Source: Lepeophtheirus salmonis (taxonomy: Eukaryota > Arthropoda > Copepoda > Siphonostomatoida > Caligidae). From it: a DNA stretch of 64,000 bases. The translations under genes were made by a program, and so were the position numbers. Each line of letters begins with the position of its first letter. Positions within the stretch are counted from its first letter, which is position 1. Positions 10,515-24,204 of the stretch are shown piece after piece. Below the pieces are notes generated by a model. The model saw only the letters and a program-made list of their open reading frames with translations, searched no databases and was not told the origin of the DNA. The stretch lies in the NCBI RefSeq assembly GCF_016086655.4, contig NC_052134.2, positions 11,718,001 through 11,782,000 of the forward strand, written 5' to 3'.

Positions 10515-10975
10515 CAGGGTGTTACAATACTTTCTTAATTAGTTATTATGAAGATTATTTTATCTGAAATTAATTTCCATCTGCTTCAATTACAGCCTCA
10601 GGACGATACTTGGAGGCAGTACGTACTTTACACCCCCCTGTAAGTCCTGGATATCTTCCTCCATTGGGACTCAACAGAGGCTTTGAGGTAATGCTACCTT
10701 GGCGGACTCTAAAGGTTTTGGACTCAAGATGCCACCATATTGAAGAGTCTGGAAAAATCAGATAAGAGCTTTTGGACAGGCTAAGAGTCTTTAGCCCAGA
10801 CATGCATGTTTTTTCTCATTCTGGTATATTGGTTTACCACTTCTAGGCCGATCCTTGATTCTTTGTCCATCCTCTTACACTTCATGGCGGTTAACTTTCA
10901 GCCTTTTAACAATGTCAGTGTTGATATGGCAATCACAGACCAATGTGGCAGTCTTTAAGCTTTTTTCTAACTTTT
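10515..10975 (-). pseudogene. Mariner transposase with large internal deletion
   Basis: On the minus strand, about 10840-10960 reads H-I-N-T-D-I-V-K-R-L-K-V-N-R, then D-R-P-R-S-G-K-P. This is the helix-turn-helix end and the linker of a mariner transposase (family GRPRSGRP). After a deletion of the catalytic middle, 10574-10760 reads S-I-W-W-H-L-E-S-K-T, S-I-T-S-K-P-L-L-S and Y-R-P-E-A-V-I-E-A-D-G-N before TAA, the typical C-terminus. CAGGGTGTTACAATAC at 10515, preceded by TA, looks like the terminal repeat at the gene's 3' side. The opposite end was not found. The deletion of all three catalytic acids leaves a non-autonomous relic. Confidence 0.72.
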
Positions 10976-10979
10976 AATT

Positions 10980-11555
10980 AATAATTAACATATAGAAACA
11001 ACACGAGACTTTTTGTTCGGTAAAATTCCATCTGATGTAATTGGAAAATATAAGCAGATATAATTTATATTACAATACAGACAGTGTAAATAATAAATAT
11101 ACATAAAGATAAAAAGTAGAGCATATAAGTAAAAAGCAACCGGACAATTACGATTAAATAAAAATTATGAAAATTATAGTTCATATTTAATGTCCTGAAG
11201 TAAAATAAACTGATTACATATTAAAAAAAAGTCTAAACATCAGCTAAAGTTAATAAAAAATGACAATATTTTCTTATCATTGACTTGATGAGATTAAAAT
11301 ATTGCACTGACCTCGAAGGAATAAATTTGATGATATGTCCAGCCTATGCTTACGACAAAGATGATGACAGAGGGATTTTGATAGAAAGTGCTTAATATCT
11401 AGCAGCTGCGCTTATCATAATAACTCTTAATTCTTCCACATGTAATTGAGTGTCAATAGCTAATTTTTAACAAGCAATTATTTAATAAAGCAAACTCCAG
11501 GGCATTGTGACCAGGAGAAGTATTTTATTTTCTTATTAGCTCCAAATAATATATT
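10980..11555. other. A+T-rich DNA, no gene seen
   Basis: No motif or known repeat recognised. Confidence 0.4.
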
Positions 11556-11558
11556 TCC

Positions 11559-14165
11559 TTATGTTATGTTAGAAGAAATATCTTTTATTATTGAATTCGA
11601 TAAAATATTTGAATAATCTCGAACTGGGCAATCAGCAAAAACGTGGAGGATAGAGTTGAATATAAAACCGGAGTCTTTACACGGATAATAAAATTTGATA
11701 TTGTTATTAGAAATTTGAAATTGTGTCGTAAATTTGGACCCGTCTGAAATTCCAGAAATTGATTGCCGAATTTTGCGTTCCCATGAAGGAGGAAAACCAA
11801 GTAGTACCATAAATTTATCTGACACAGACTTCACTTCAACCAACAAATTTTAGTAGAAGCTCATTTTTAAAAATCATGGTTTCGAAGTGGTAAAATATTT
11901 AAGAAACCTCTAAGGAGGAAGATGGTGTCTCCTTAACAAAAGACAGATTCCGGGCATAAGTCATCATAACTTAAAATTTTGTGATGGAGAGCAGTCTTAT
12001 CTAATAAAAACAGATTCCCAAACTTATTAATAAAATGCATTTTAATCCTATTTTCGTGAATTATATCAATTGTTGAATCTGAATGATTTTCATAAACTTC
12101 TCTGAATCGACGCTAAAAGCGGCGAAAAACTTCGAAATGCCGATTAATTAAAGGTGGCTCCATTTGAAACCTTTCATAATATATAGAGGACGTGAAATTC
12201 ACCCTCCAGTCTCTCAAAGGGCATACACCTAATTCATCCACAATCCTTTTGTAACATTTTGGAATTATACTAGATAAAAGATGGAGCCCACTGGCAAATT
12301 TATACTTCGGACGCTTTAAAACAGGGATATAATTTATATGAAAGAAACCAAAAACCATGCATCTTCTTGCATTATTGTAGATTCTGCTACAGAAGGCATA
12401 AAGATAGCTTTGTATAATACAAGAGGAGCAATTTGCATATTATAAAAATTAATGCGTTTTTGTAGAGATAAATGACGCCATTTTTTGATGTGTATGTAGA
12501 CCATTATATTTAATTGGACCCAATTATTTCTTGAGACACCATTGGTTGTCCATTCGGTTCCTAAGATTGAAATATTTTGTACAACTCTACAAGCTTCGAT
12601 TATTGTAAAACTATCCAGCTTCCAAGATCCAAGGGGAAGGATGGTGGTTTTCCATTTAAACATTTCCAATCCTGTCTTGACCTTTAATTTGTTTAAAATA
12701 GTCAAAAGAACTTTGATCCTATACCAGAAGTTAAATTTCCAAATTGGCTTCAACCTTTAACATTACATCATCAGTATATAGGTCAATCAGATGCAGAGTC
12801 CCTCAAAAAAAGACTCCAAATCCCAAATACTTTTTCGAAATGGTTCTTGTTAGTTAATCGATTGCAGAAATAAATAGTACCGGGGCAACTGGACATCCTT
12901 GTTCCAGCTCTTTCTTAATTGAACGGGTTTACTCATTCTACCATTCAAAGAATTTATCAAAGAGTCGTTAGCGAGTAAAACTCTGATAGGATTAAAAAAA
13001 AGCTTGTGGAGCTCTATTAACAGATCTCATAATGTGGCAGTGACATACAGAGTCAAATCCTTTCCAAAAATTCAATTAGAATCTATGCACCAAACTTGTA
13101 CCTCCTATTAAGAGATTCAATTGCTGTAGCTATATTTCTTGAAATATCCGTATTTTTTCTTTTTCTAAGGAAACCTTTTTGCTCATCTTTAATATTTTGG
13201 TTTAAAATGGGTTCAGCTTGCTTAGCTAAAACACCAGACAATATTCTGTAACCTTTATTTAAAAATGTGATGGGCATCCAATGACAGAAATCAGTACCCT
13301 CACCCTTTTAGGTATAAGAGTTATCCTTCCTTTTGTAAGAGAAAGGGGCATTTTTCCAGATTTCTCCATAGATTATCCTACTTTTAAATGGTATGGCGCA
13401 ATTTCTTCAGGAGCAAGAGAGAAAATTTTCCCACAAACACTATACGGACTAAATACTTTGGAATCCTTGGAAGCATTCTTTATATAATTTACGATGTTAG
13501 CGATTGTAAATCTTTAACCTTAAAGGGTCTCCTTTTCTTCAAAAACTTGGGTCTCTCTCCGCCAATAATCTCTGAGAACCTTTCATGGAAATATTGGAAT
13601 AGTTCAGAAGCTTATCAACTGTTAAATTGGTAGCACAATTTTTTGTGTTCTTGTGGCTGTATGATTATATTTATAAGGTAAATATTTAGTTTTAAGAATG
13701 GGATCGGTTTCGCAATCTACTTTTCTTTGCATTTCTGTTTCAGCAATGTCAAAGATTTAAAACTTTTTTAATACTCTTTTGGAAATATTAAATTCTTTTT
13801 GTGAGATTTAATACATTTTCACTGTTTTAACAACAATATCAAACAATAAATTATAAGCATACCTACAAGACAATGAACTAAGACCTTTTGAAAGATGGAT
13901 TTTTTAATATATTACATTCCCTAATATCCATTTTGGAATTTTATACTAATGATTCCGAGGAATACAACGAAGAGTTATTTCAATAATTTTGTGATCGGTC
14001 CATAGATTAGGTCTATATGAAGCATTTTTAACATGCTTAAAAAATAGATATTAATACTAAATAAATTTTTGAAAATCTAACCCCACAAATCCAGGAAATA
14101 TTATTCTCTGGACTGAATTTTTTCGTCAAATCCACTAAAGCTTTTATAGTATTTTAGTTTTTTTT
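11559..14165 (-). pseudogene. L1/Tx1-like LINE ORF2 relic (endonuclease end, reverse transcriptase, C-terminus)
   Basis: Pieces lie in order on the minus strand. T-D-H-K-I-I-E-I-T-L at about 13975-13999 matches the SDH box that closes the APE endonuclease. I-T-L-I-P-K near 13300 and W-M-P-I-T-F-L-N-K-G-Y-R-I-L near 13240-13280 match reverse transcriptase block 2 (WRPI.LLN.DYKIL), followed by D-E-Q-K-G-F. L-E-Q-G-C-P-V-A-P-V-L-F-I near 12880-12920 matches QGCPLSPLLF. Y-T-D-D at 12767-12778 is the active-site box (Thr for the usual Ala). 12334-12750 carries the K-W-R-H-L-S-L-Q-K-R-I-N connection region. 11600-11850 has a C...H-V-F-A-D-C pattern like the C-terminal zinc-binding domain. Multiple frameshifts and stops make it inactive. 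The 5' part of the endonuclease and any ORF1 were not found, and no 3' poly-A tail was located. Confidence 0.78.
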
Positions 14166-14169
14166 TATA

Positions 14170-17100
14170 TAAATAGTAATTTAAAATAAATACAATTTTT
14201 ATCAAAAATTGTTAATAAATGTGTATGATAATTTTGAATAAATCTGTTCAAAAGTAGCTAAACCCTTACCCCATTATTTCTTTGTATAACACAGTCAGAC
14301 GATTAAACAAATCTCAACCAAAATATCTACGAAATATATTTTTTATATATGTAAACTAAAAAGTTTAAATTTTGATTACTTTGACCTCAGTAAAAGCATT
14401 TCTTACCTCTATTTGTATAGTATAAACCAAAAATTGGGAATGAACCTATCAATATCAATTTTTTCAAAATGCATAGTTATTTTTTTAAATGTTATTTCAG
14501 TTGAAACGATTTTATTTTGATTTAAAAAAAAACAAAACATTTTTGATACAACAAATGGAAATATTTTTGCTATTTTACAATTAACTGTCATTGTATAAAT
14601 CATTTTAAGGCCATTAATGATGACTAGGCCAATAAGTATTTTATAATTAAAGCAAAATTAAGTTTTGTCTATACACATTTATTTTTTCTTTGAAGACACT
14701 CCACTATTGTGCATTTTTAGCATAGGCCCTATCTCAATACATGATCGCATGCAGTAATCAACGGAAATGACGTCAGACAATTATGGAGGTCAAAATTGCT
14801 TCGACTAATAAATAGCATTTATATCGATAAATTACTAGGAATTTCAGAAGTATGGATATCCCAAAAGTATTTCCTCCCATGAAACGTTGCTTTATTTTAT
14901 GTAAGGTTGACCATGATACGTTTTATTCTTTACACGTTGGTGTTGACGCGAAGTATGTTTGATAAAGGATTGTGGATATCTCTAAAATGTATTAATATAT
15001 TGGAAATCGTTTTTGGAAACAATTCTGTAAAAAACCATTAAATAGTTATTTTAAAATGTGCCAAAAATACATTTTGCACCTGCTATAATGTTATTAGTCG
15101 ATTTTTGGCGTAACATCAAGCAAAATAAAATTAGGCCTTATTACCATATGGATAATTATATACACATATATAAATACATTTGTCTGAATCGTTGTTCTTA
15201 AATTTTTGTAGAGTATGATTTCATAGTTCTACTCCCCAAAAATCGAAATGGAGACACAATAATTGATACCCACGTTTTGTAAGGTTTTAAATGGTCCAGT
15301 TTGACCTTATGCCGGTGTAGACAGTGCTCCCAGAATCGGCCTACTGCTTGGAGTGCGCAGATGAAAAATGACAATTACGTTCAAGTATCATTTTCCTGAA
15401 TACCGAAGCTGGAATGCTCAAGTTTATTTTGTAACTAATTGTCTGTGCTAGAATATATCGAAATATGAATTGATTTCAATTTATCAAACATAATTAAATA
15501 TTGCGTAAGTACGTGTTCAGATTTCAATAAACCACCCTGTTTTTTAATTATGATGTTTTGAAGGCTGTATATTTGACTTTGCTGCTCTAGGGAGTTGACA
15601 AACACTCAAAACATATCCCTTCATATGAGAAACCATTTAACTAAAGTATGTATATGCAAACCTTTAAACACTGCATATTATTTAAAATTTGCAAAATGCA
15701 TGGAATCACAATAAATTCATTTCGGTTAGCATCAAAGGACTATTTGATTGATTCTTTCTTTTTTAGATGCATATATTATTTATATATGGTATGTGAAAAA
15801 AACACACTATAAATATTTTATGAAAGGAAATTATGTAAATAAAACACAGTAATTTTTTAGTTTTTTTTTAATTTAACAAACTAATGCAACAAATGTAATT
15901 ATAGCAAGAATAATATAAATTATTTTCTTTTTTTTAACATACAAATATTGTAGATGTTACTCCAAATATTTATAATAACTCCTCAATAAATCTTTATCAA
16001 ATTCCTTACACCCAAGCCATAAAGAAGTAGTATATGTAATTACTGATACGATAATCCATTTGTAGCCTTGAATAATAAGTACTATTAGCATCTAACACAT
16101 CGATTCAAAAATATATCACACTGAATTAAAAGTCTTAAATAGTAAATTTTGTGCTAAAAAATGTTATAAAAACTGTGATGAGATCACAATGACTGTGTAT
16201 TCTGGATCAAAACGTTCCAGAACATTGATACAGTGATTTTATTGTACAATACATTTTGGAGTCTCAAGATTTCTAAAAATTTATTCGGGACCTACTAAGT
16301 TGAAAAATATAACATAGTAACACATTCCAGAAAAATTAGAACACTAAAATAATTGATTTTTGGGTAGATTAATCAACAAAAGTTATACCATCTATAAATT
16401 TACTTCAGAGATGTGAAACCTGGAGCTCTAAAAAGGTTTTCATGGGGGGTAATTCCAAACTCTTTATGTATATCAAGTTGCTTAAAAAAATTAATATACC
16501 ATTTTCTATGGGTAGTTGTTATTTTATAGAATAAGGCAATGCTTCTTTGCAAAATGGGTAGGAGCAGTAGAAAAAATATGTTAAAAAAATATTAAATGTA
16601 TAATTTAAAAAAAGATCATATTAAAATATTCATCTCCAAGGGTTGTCGTTCCATTTTGTATTTTTAATTGATACCATTTTTAAATATTAAAATTTTTACT
16701 CATCAGGAATGGATCCCCTTATTATTTTGACCCTGGTATCTCATTATATTTTTTTGTTTAATTATTGAAAATTTAAGCAATAAATTGATTTTCGTAATTT
16801 TCATAAACTGCAATCAATAAAAATTCAGAAGCAAAATTGAAATAATTTAAATTCTATAAAATATTCTGCTTAACATTTATTTTTAATATTTTTCTTCGAA
16901 GGCAAATACACATTCTTTTCTACTTGAACGCATGAATGAGGACTGCCTGTATTTCTTTGTAAACTTTAAAATCTCCCCTCGAAAATGAATGAACGCCCCC
17001 TTGCTACTACATGTACAGCTTGATTCCCCCGAATTAAAAAAGAAAGTTATACTGCAATACCTTATATAATCATTTTTAATTTATTAGATTTCTGGATTTA

Positions 17101-17440
17101 TATCTTTGTATAACATGGACACAATACTGATATGTATATATTTGGCTCTGTGTGTATATCACCTTTCACACCATCTGATCTCAAATTATTTAAATCGTAC
17201 ATTTTTTGGGTTAATTCATTTCTATAAATACCACTTTCATTTAGCAAAAGTGTATCATTTTATACAAATTTTCATTTTTCATTATTTATCAACTCTGATT
17301 GTTATTTTTTGTAAGATCTGGAGAAATGAATTCCATCTTGTTTGATATAAATGATTTTATATATAAAAATACTTATTCTTATATATATATATTTAACTAA
17401 TTTATTTTTGTGTAAGGATTATTTAATTTTTTTTTAAATG
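14170..17440. other. A+T-rich DNA, no gene supported
   Basis: Open frames at 14409-14603 and 17106-17345 have no known motif and chance-like composition. A less A+T-rich patch at 15280-15420 was not placed in any family. No tRNA or rRNA was recognised. Confidence 0.4.
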
Positions 17441-17640
17441 GTCCTTTAATTGGTTAAATTGAGTTGCACTGACTAAGTATATGTATAATTACTCCAACTA
17501 ACCTATGTATCGTGTGTGAAGTCCATTTACATAAAGTATATTTATTTCTCTAGGAATCACCTTGGTACGAACATAAGCACAATGAGTATAATAGAATAAT
17601 TTCTTTCGAGTGTATTTTCCATGCGATTCCTTAACTTTTT
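17440..17640. repeat. Dispersed repeat family R2, copy 1
   Basis: The segment AATTGGTTAAATTGAGTTGCA, CTGACTAAGTATA, GTGTGAAGTCCATTTACATA and TTTCTCTAGGAATCACCTTG aligns in order with 42543-42690. A shorter partial match is at 48690-48780. No coding capacity; borders approximate. Confidence 0.55.
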
Positions 17641-18858
17641 TAAAAAATTAGGAATTATGAAAAAAAAGCCCGAAGTTTCATTCTCAACCAATATGAAAAA
17701 TGATGGGAAATAAAATTATTTTATTTGTTAGGAACATATCATTCATCACTAAATTTGTTAATTAAACATATTAAAATACTGAAATCCTTTGTTTTGATTT
17801 TATGCGTCAATGAAATACTTTTTTATGAAGTATTGAAAATTATTTTCTTGTTTAGATTAATGACAGAAATATCTTGCGATATCAAATTCCGATGGTTTGT
17901 CATTGCCGTACAATCTAAAGAATTTAAGAATTTGTATTCCACATGCTATCTGCAAATTGTATATGATTACAAAGAGACATGATATGACATTTTGTTTGCA
18001 ATATTAAAAGTGCTTAGATACAGGTCCCAAAATGTAAAAAGATATAAATACATTCATTATTTAATTGAAATGCAAATGGGTCTATTTACAGAACGAATAA
18101 AAATGTGTTCAATTTACAAAAGTTTGTCTTACCATATTATTAAAAAAACAATACAAATATTATATGAATATGAAAAATGTATTTACAATGACAGTTGTTT
18201 TTGCAAATATAAATAATTATTATCTGGCATGATCAATATTCCAAGCTAATGGGGGCAAGTCTTTAATTCCTACTTATTCAATATATAATAGTTACCATAA
18301 AAGGTCGTTAAACTGCATACTTTTGAATTATGTACATACTATATCCTTTGAACATTGAGTATTTAGGTAAATGTATCTATTTAAAAATATAGAAATATAT
18401 TTTTCATGACCCACTTTTGTCTCTATGACACTTTAAACAGACTTGGTCATGATTATAATTTGTAGTTATCTAATATCCTTATTGAGCAAATGGGCGTATT
18501 TGAAAGTAGGTAAAATATTTAAAAAAATATCAAATTGCACACATAAACATTCATATTTTATTTTATATTTATGCCTTTATAGATACAATACTGGATACGA
18601 AGGTTTTCCCAACCCTTAAACATAAAAAAGCTGTTTATAGTTCGTATGCTAATGCAAATAAGTAAAGCAGCTTTCATATATATGGCTATATGTACATTAG
18701 GATAGTGAAATTTTTACAATGTCTAATCACTTGGTTGTTTTTGAATGAGTTTTAAGTAGAATTTGAACAAAATTTGATTTTTAAATCACGCATCAAAAGA
18801 TTTTAAATTTATATTATTGTCTATAATTTTTTTTTAATGAAACTTATGTAGACTAGTC
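17641..18858. other. A+T-rich DNA, no gene supported
   Basis: Two open frames (17725-17982 and 17992-18216) follow one another but carry no recognisable domain and start at non-standard codons; they are probably chance. No other structure seen. Confidence 0.35.
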
Positions 18859-18859
18859 A

Positions 18860-19090
18860 AGCTATACGATGGTTGACCACAAACTGGGATTTTGCTTCAG
18901 ATAATCTTTAGCAAAGGTCAAGCGAGACTTTTCCCTTAACAGCGTCATCTTCTAGAACATATGGTCATGGATATCTCTCCTTTGTAAGACTTGCTGATGA
19001 TAAAAAGTGGCACCTTTAACCCGTTGTCATTATGGCCTTAGTTGTGGTCTGGATACATTTACGCTTTCTACAACACCCACATTGGTTTTT
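18860..19090 (-). pseudogene. Tc1-like transposase fragment
   Basis: On the minus strand L-L-R-E-K-S-R-L-T-F-A-K-D-Y-L-K-Q-N appears near 18900-18950, followed by S-L-W-S-T-I-V. This matches the block just before the first catalytic Asp in Tc1 transposases (R..RL.FAK.....FW..V..SDE). The Asp itself is not retained in a clear SDE. Upstream, 18960-19085 reads in broken frames. Only about 230 bp can be supported and no terminal repeat was found. Confidence 0.55.
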
Positions 19091-21938
19091 GCAACGTCAG
19101 ACATCAAGTGTATGTATATTATATTCTCAAAAGTTACCATATGAATATTATATTTCTTTGAATTGATTTTGTAACCCTTTTCTTCTTAACAAAGATTAAC
19201 AAAATTGGGACTTTTTGTTGATGTATTGTGGGGGTATGAGTTGTTGATAAAATGACGGAGGTAGGTTATCTTTTACCAAAATGCCCTTGGAGTGAAGAGA
19301 TTCTGGAATTGAACATTGGTGTCATTCGTTCATTTATTGGTCACCTTATTCCTCATAAAATTAACATGGGTGTAAATAATCTATTGAACAAAAAAAAAAA
19401 AAAGTAAAGTTCCTGGTACCCTTCAATCACCCAAATTAGCTATAAGAAAGTCCTCAAATAGAATGGATCTCATTCATGAGCTACCCTTTTTTGCAACAGG
19501 CTACGCACAAATCTTTACTAATTTGACACCTTGAAATTATAAATTTTATTTCCGAGCCTTTGATTAAAAAAACTGGATCATCTTATTTCTTCTTTCTCTT
19601 CTCATATAAGAATCAAGTTTATAAATGACACAATGTTGTATCAAAACTAAATTTTTAAGACTTCATTTTATTTATGAGACATCTTCTAATTCTAATATTT
19701 TTTTGTTATTTTTTGTAATACAGTACAACTTTATTTCCACTTATTATTTTATAAAAATTTTACTTCTAATTCTTTAACATATAAAATACAATATTCTTCA
19801 ATATTATCGTAAAATCTTTTGGCATAGGTGCTCTTGTGGATCAAAATTTATATAACAGAACTTGTTCTTTTGCAATTATGTAATTTATTTCCACTTGATT
19901 TGGGCTGGTATATCAAGACTCAAGTTAAAATTGAAAAAAAAAATCACTTGGTCAATTTTACTAATTATATGAGTCTATTCAAATAAAGAATGTGGGGATG
20001 TCTTCAGACATTGTTTACAGACGAAACATATTCTCTCTTCTGATGTTCCAACATATCAACTACCCAATTTTAGTAAGTTGGTAGCAACTTTGTACTTCAT
20101 ACAAAAAAAAAGGAATAGTCTGACATCCTATTAAGCCTTCTGATTATTTCCACGCCCTAGGCATTAAATATAACCCTATATTTCTTCTTTTTTATTTGAT
20201 AAAAAAAATGGATTTCGTTTTAGTCTGCCCACTAAAAGCATTCTCGGCCTACTCTTTCCATTCATTTTCATACAATTTAAAAAAACTATGCCTAAGGCCA
20301 ATTATTCTTTTCCTTCAAATTATTTCTCCTTCCAAAATCTCCTTCGCTGTAAATTCGCCATTTTTAATAAAAACCTTTCCCTTGAACGATATCTTTCTTT
20401 TAATAGACATTTATCTCTTTAATGAATGCTCAAAATTTAATTCCGTCGTAAGGAAGCTCGAGCTTGAAAAAAAAAAAAAAACCAACACCTGACTCAGAAG
20501 ACTGGTTCATTGTCAGATCCTTTAGAAACAAGTAGTGTTTGAAGATAGAATAATTCATCTCCATAGTTCAAGGAATTCAGAACGCACAAAAACATTTACC
20601 TAGACCCAAATGGGCTCCAAAAGTACGTGTTTACACGTTTAAACGTCTAGAATATTTTCCCTTTACCACTGGCGTCGGAATTAATTTCAAGTTATTGAGT
20701 GTGGAAATTATATAATGGTGGCGTCATTACTTGATTTTTAAGAATTTTGTGTAGAGGAGGGATAGATTAAATACACAATGATATTATTTATTTCAAAAAC
20801 AAATTAAAAAACTTTTGTTTAATTCCTAAAAAAAGTATTATTTATGTTTTACTTGAAATCAAATAATTTTTTTTTTCTGTTTAAAAAAAAAAATTAAATT
20901 TGCATATAATATCATATTTTCAAAAGTGAGTAATAAGAAATTATATATGTATTTTCGATAAACCTATAAATAGTCCACTTTTTCGTTACGATTCAATGAT
21001 TGAGAAAAACACAGCTGAACATTTTAATAGTGTCATAAACATTATCTATTATAAATTTAGACATATACATTACATATTTGTTGGAATTAGAAACCAACAG
21101 GTGAAAGTAATACCTGGATATTCTTGTGTAGCAATTTTTTCTACAAATCCCAAATAATATAATAAGCTCTACCTTTGAGATCCAAAAATATAAAATAATA
21201 TGTGTTAAAATATTAGGCTATTATTTTATTTATATATTGATATATGTCCTTTAAAATGGTTTATACGTCATTTTTTTTCGAAACTTGTGTGATTTAAGAT
21301 TAAACATTTATCGTTTGGCAGTAAAAGAAATCAATTTTGTTAAAAAAGACAAAAGTGATTACTTTAAAAACATGTAATACACGTATATTTGTGCATTGAA
21401 TAACTATGTTTCGTCGTAATTTCCATACAAATTTTTTTTTTTGTGCTCTTTTGCATCAAACTAAAAACAAAAAAATAGGAATAATATAAATTAATTGATA
21501 TTTGCATAATACTTTGAGCCTTTTATTAAGAACAACCCTCGTATGTGAGGAGTAATGTTTTATATCCAAAGGTTTTGAAACAAAAAAAAAGAATATGGAA
21601 CTTTTTTCTGAAAACTACAGCTGCTGTCATCATAGTAAATTACCCTTGTGTATAATGACAAGTTGAATATATATCAGTGTCTTCAAAATGAAATGAATAC
21701 GTTTAAATTAATTTAGGGGTAGAGACGACACGATGAAAATTAACAACATTGATAGAGATCTAACACAAACATTTAATCCTATATTGAACATTGTCTTTTC
21801 AGCAGTACGCCAACAAAATCATATAAATCCTATTTATAGTTTAATTTTTTATTTATCTTTGCAAAATTGCTCAAAAGATACTATAATCATAATCAAGCAT
21901 ATAATTTGGTATAACAATATAGTTTGAATTACAACTTA
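19091..21938. other. A+T-rich DNA, no gene supported
   Basis: Contains open frames 20196-20492 (98 codons, ending in a poly-Lys run from a poly-A tract) and 21733-21927, neither with a known motif. The patch 19200-19420 is less A+T-rich but unassigned. No RNA gene seen. Confidence 0.4.
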
Positions 21939-21941
21939 AAA

Positions 21942-22335
21942 CATGAGTGTTAGCTCATTGTACAGTTTTGCACATGGCCAGTTCAGACATGAATTAGCGT
22001 GCGACGAGTATGGAGGTCTTAGAGGAAGAAATTTGGGGTATTTTACATTTCTACTAACTGAAACGGAAAATGCGTTGAAAGCAGCCAAGAGATTTTTTAA
22101 TGTATGAAGTGTCGATATTATTTTGGTTCGTGTTGTACAACCGTGGTTCAAGCAATATTTTTTATGATGGGAACTATTCTATCCAATGAAGCTATTGGAA
22201 AAAATCCACATCAGTGGGCGCTGCTGATCGTATCCTTTGGTTTGGAACACCTATATATGATTCAAATATAACGATGGACATCGTTCATCAGAACATATCA
22301 ATAAAATATTTCTTCTAAAATACAGAGATACCCCG
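21942..22335 (+). pseudogene. Possible Mos1-like mariner transposase N-terminus
   Basis: Plus-strand frames give Y-F-T-F-L-L-T-E-T-E-N-A-L-K-A-A-K-R-F-F-N-V, then, after a stop, V-R-V-V-Q-P-W-F-K-Q-Y-F. This resembles the N-terminal helix-turn-helix of Mos1/SETMAR transposases (NA..A...I...YG...V..RT.Q.WF..F), which binds the element ends. A frame opens with ATG at 21942. Downstream frames break into short pieces, and the catalytic domain is absent. The match is loose, so the call is tentative. Confidence 0.42.
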
Positions 22336-22339
22336 TTTT

Positions 22340-23938
22340 CCTGGAGGATCTAGCATTACACAATAATATTATAACAATTCATGATTTTGATAACCAACCC
22401 TCCTTAGTTTTTGTAAGAGGTAAATTTAGTTTCCCTCTGAACATATTTACACAATACCACATGCCTCTGTCCCCCCCGGCAGGAAATTGCAATGGTGTAA
22501 AAAGATGTTTCATGAAATAAATATTTGTGTACTTTTTTTGGCTTTTGAACATTGTCCTTAGACTTATGGGTCACCCTCGTTTATCAGGTATTACTACAAT
22601 TACACTTATATACAACTATTCAATTTACTATGGTTCTATGATATAGAAATAAATATATAAGAAATGTGTCAATTTGGGTTTATTTTCTTAATTATAGTAA
22701 TGAAAAAACAGCTATGCTTTGATGGATTAAGCTTTGGCACTGATGTTGCTAGAACCCATTTATTGCCAGTGCCTTATTATCATTATTACATTTTAGAACA
22801 TTTATTTCAAAAGCTTTTTGTTTTTACAGCATAAATAGACAAAAAGCTATCAATTTATATATTTTGAAACAGTTATTTACAGGGTGTAACAGGCATTAGA
22901 AGTAATAAATAGGTGGTATGCTTTTATTCTAGAGGCAATGTTCTAAAGTTTTCTAGGAAATACAGTCAGTTTCTTACATATATTGGTGTATTGAGGAACG
23001 TACAAATATTTTATCACATAAACTAATAGCAAGTTAGCTCTTAAGTTTTTATTAATCCAATTTGATTGCTTCAATTCCTAATATACAAGATACATTTTTG
23101 GAATTCATTTTTATTATTTGAAATTTACTAAATTATTTAAACACAAATAACTCAACAAATAAAATTTTTGGAGAGTTAAATTTTGTACAATCCGCTTAAA
23201 AATCATAAACAGATTTTAAGTTAACTAGAAATTGTTTATATTTAGTAGTAAAAAACGGATTTGTTCTGGGAAAAACAACATTTTTGAGGCCTTCGTAGAA
23301 TTTCTAATTACTAATGATCTAATTTAAACTGTTGTGAAAATATGTAATGTGAATAATTTTGCAGCTGTTCAAAATTTTAAAGATCTTTCTAAAATATTTT
23401 TATAAAAACAAATTTTAAAGAAAACAAAAAGATCTAAAAATCATCGGGTATTAAAATACCTTAAATTATGAATGTGTACTATCGTTATTACACATATATT
23501 TTTGGATGATCTATTCACTAAAGGTTTCACCAAAAAATATTATCTTAGAATTTTATTATTTGAAACATCCTATATTTACATTAATTATTATTAATGTGAG
23601 TTCCTGTCTTGCACCATTATACGAATTTTGAGTATTTGTTACACATTCTATATGTGTTGTTTAAGGTCATTGAGTGTTTATGGAATAAAAGTATACGTGT
23701 TTATTCCATTAAGAAATTACTTCCATAAAAAACCTTTTAGTGGTATTGTTCATAAATTCTATAATGGAAATTCCTCTTGGTTTTTATTTAAATATCAAAA
23801 GAAGAGAAAAAAAACATTAACTATCCACAAAATATATATTATTTAATAATATACAAAGCAATATTTATGTGACAAAAGAAGAATCGTGGAACATTTCTTT
23901 AGTTCGATGATCTAAAATTTATATTTACATAAATATTA
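22340..23938. other. A+T-rich DNA, no gene supported
   Basis: Contains 'ACAGGGTGTAACAGGCATTAG' at about 22879, which resembles a mariner end but has no partner. Open frame 23628-23846 has no known motif. 23030-23420 weakly resembles the 331-bp repeats at 47.9-48.5 kb. Confidence 0.35.
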
Positions 23939-24204
23939 ATGACACAAGTCGACGAAACTTTGTTTCTAACAGCGTCAATTACGGCCTCGACTCAAAAACG
24001 GAAAAAGGTATTGATGACAGTCTCCTTTGACATATTCCAGAACTCTTTCTTTTTCTTGCACATCATCTCGGTTTTTTTCTTGACAAAGGATCTGTTAGTG
24101 TGTTGCTCAACTGTCCCGGACACAAAAAAGTCCATGGGGCTGAGGTCCAATGAGTTTCGAGGGAACCACTGGGTCCAAAGAAGTAAAAAAAAGTATAATC
24201 TCAT
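23939..24204 (-). pseudogene. Mariner transposase C-terminal remnant
   Basis: The minus strand reads S-L-D-L-S-P-M-D-F-F-V-S-G-T-V-E-Q-H-T-N near 24100-24160, matching the mariner block SPDLNPMDFFVWG.VE. It continues through M-S-K-E-T-V-I-N-T, F-R-F, then V-E-A-V-I-D-A and a stop near 23938. That is the expected order of the last 80 residues, including the region of the third catalytic Asp, which is lost here in a reading of S-L-D-L-S-P. Frameshift and stop codons lie near 24000. The upstream region 24205-24430 is open on both strands but could not be aligned to the family. Confidence 0.7.

Noticed and set aside
20196..20492. 98-codon open frame ending in poly-Lys
   Set aside because: The end is a poly-A run and the rest has no motif.
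22879..22910. ACAGGGTGTAACAGG as a mariner end
   Set aside because: No partner end or transposase within reach, so it was not listed as an element.
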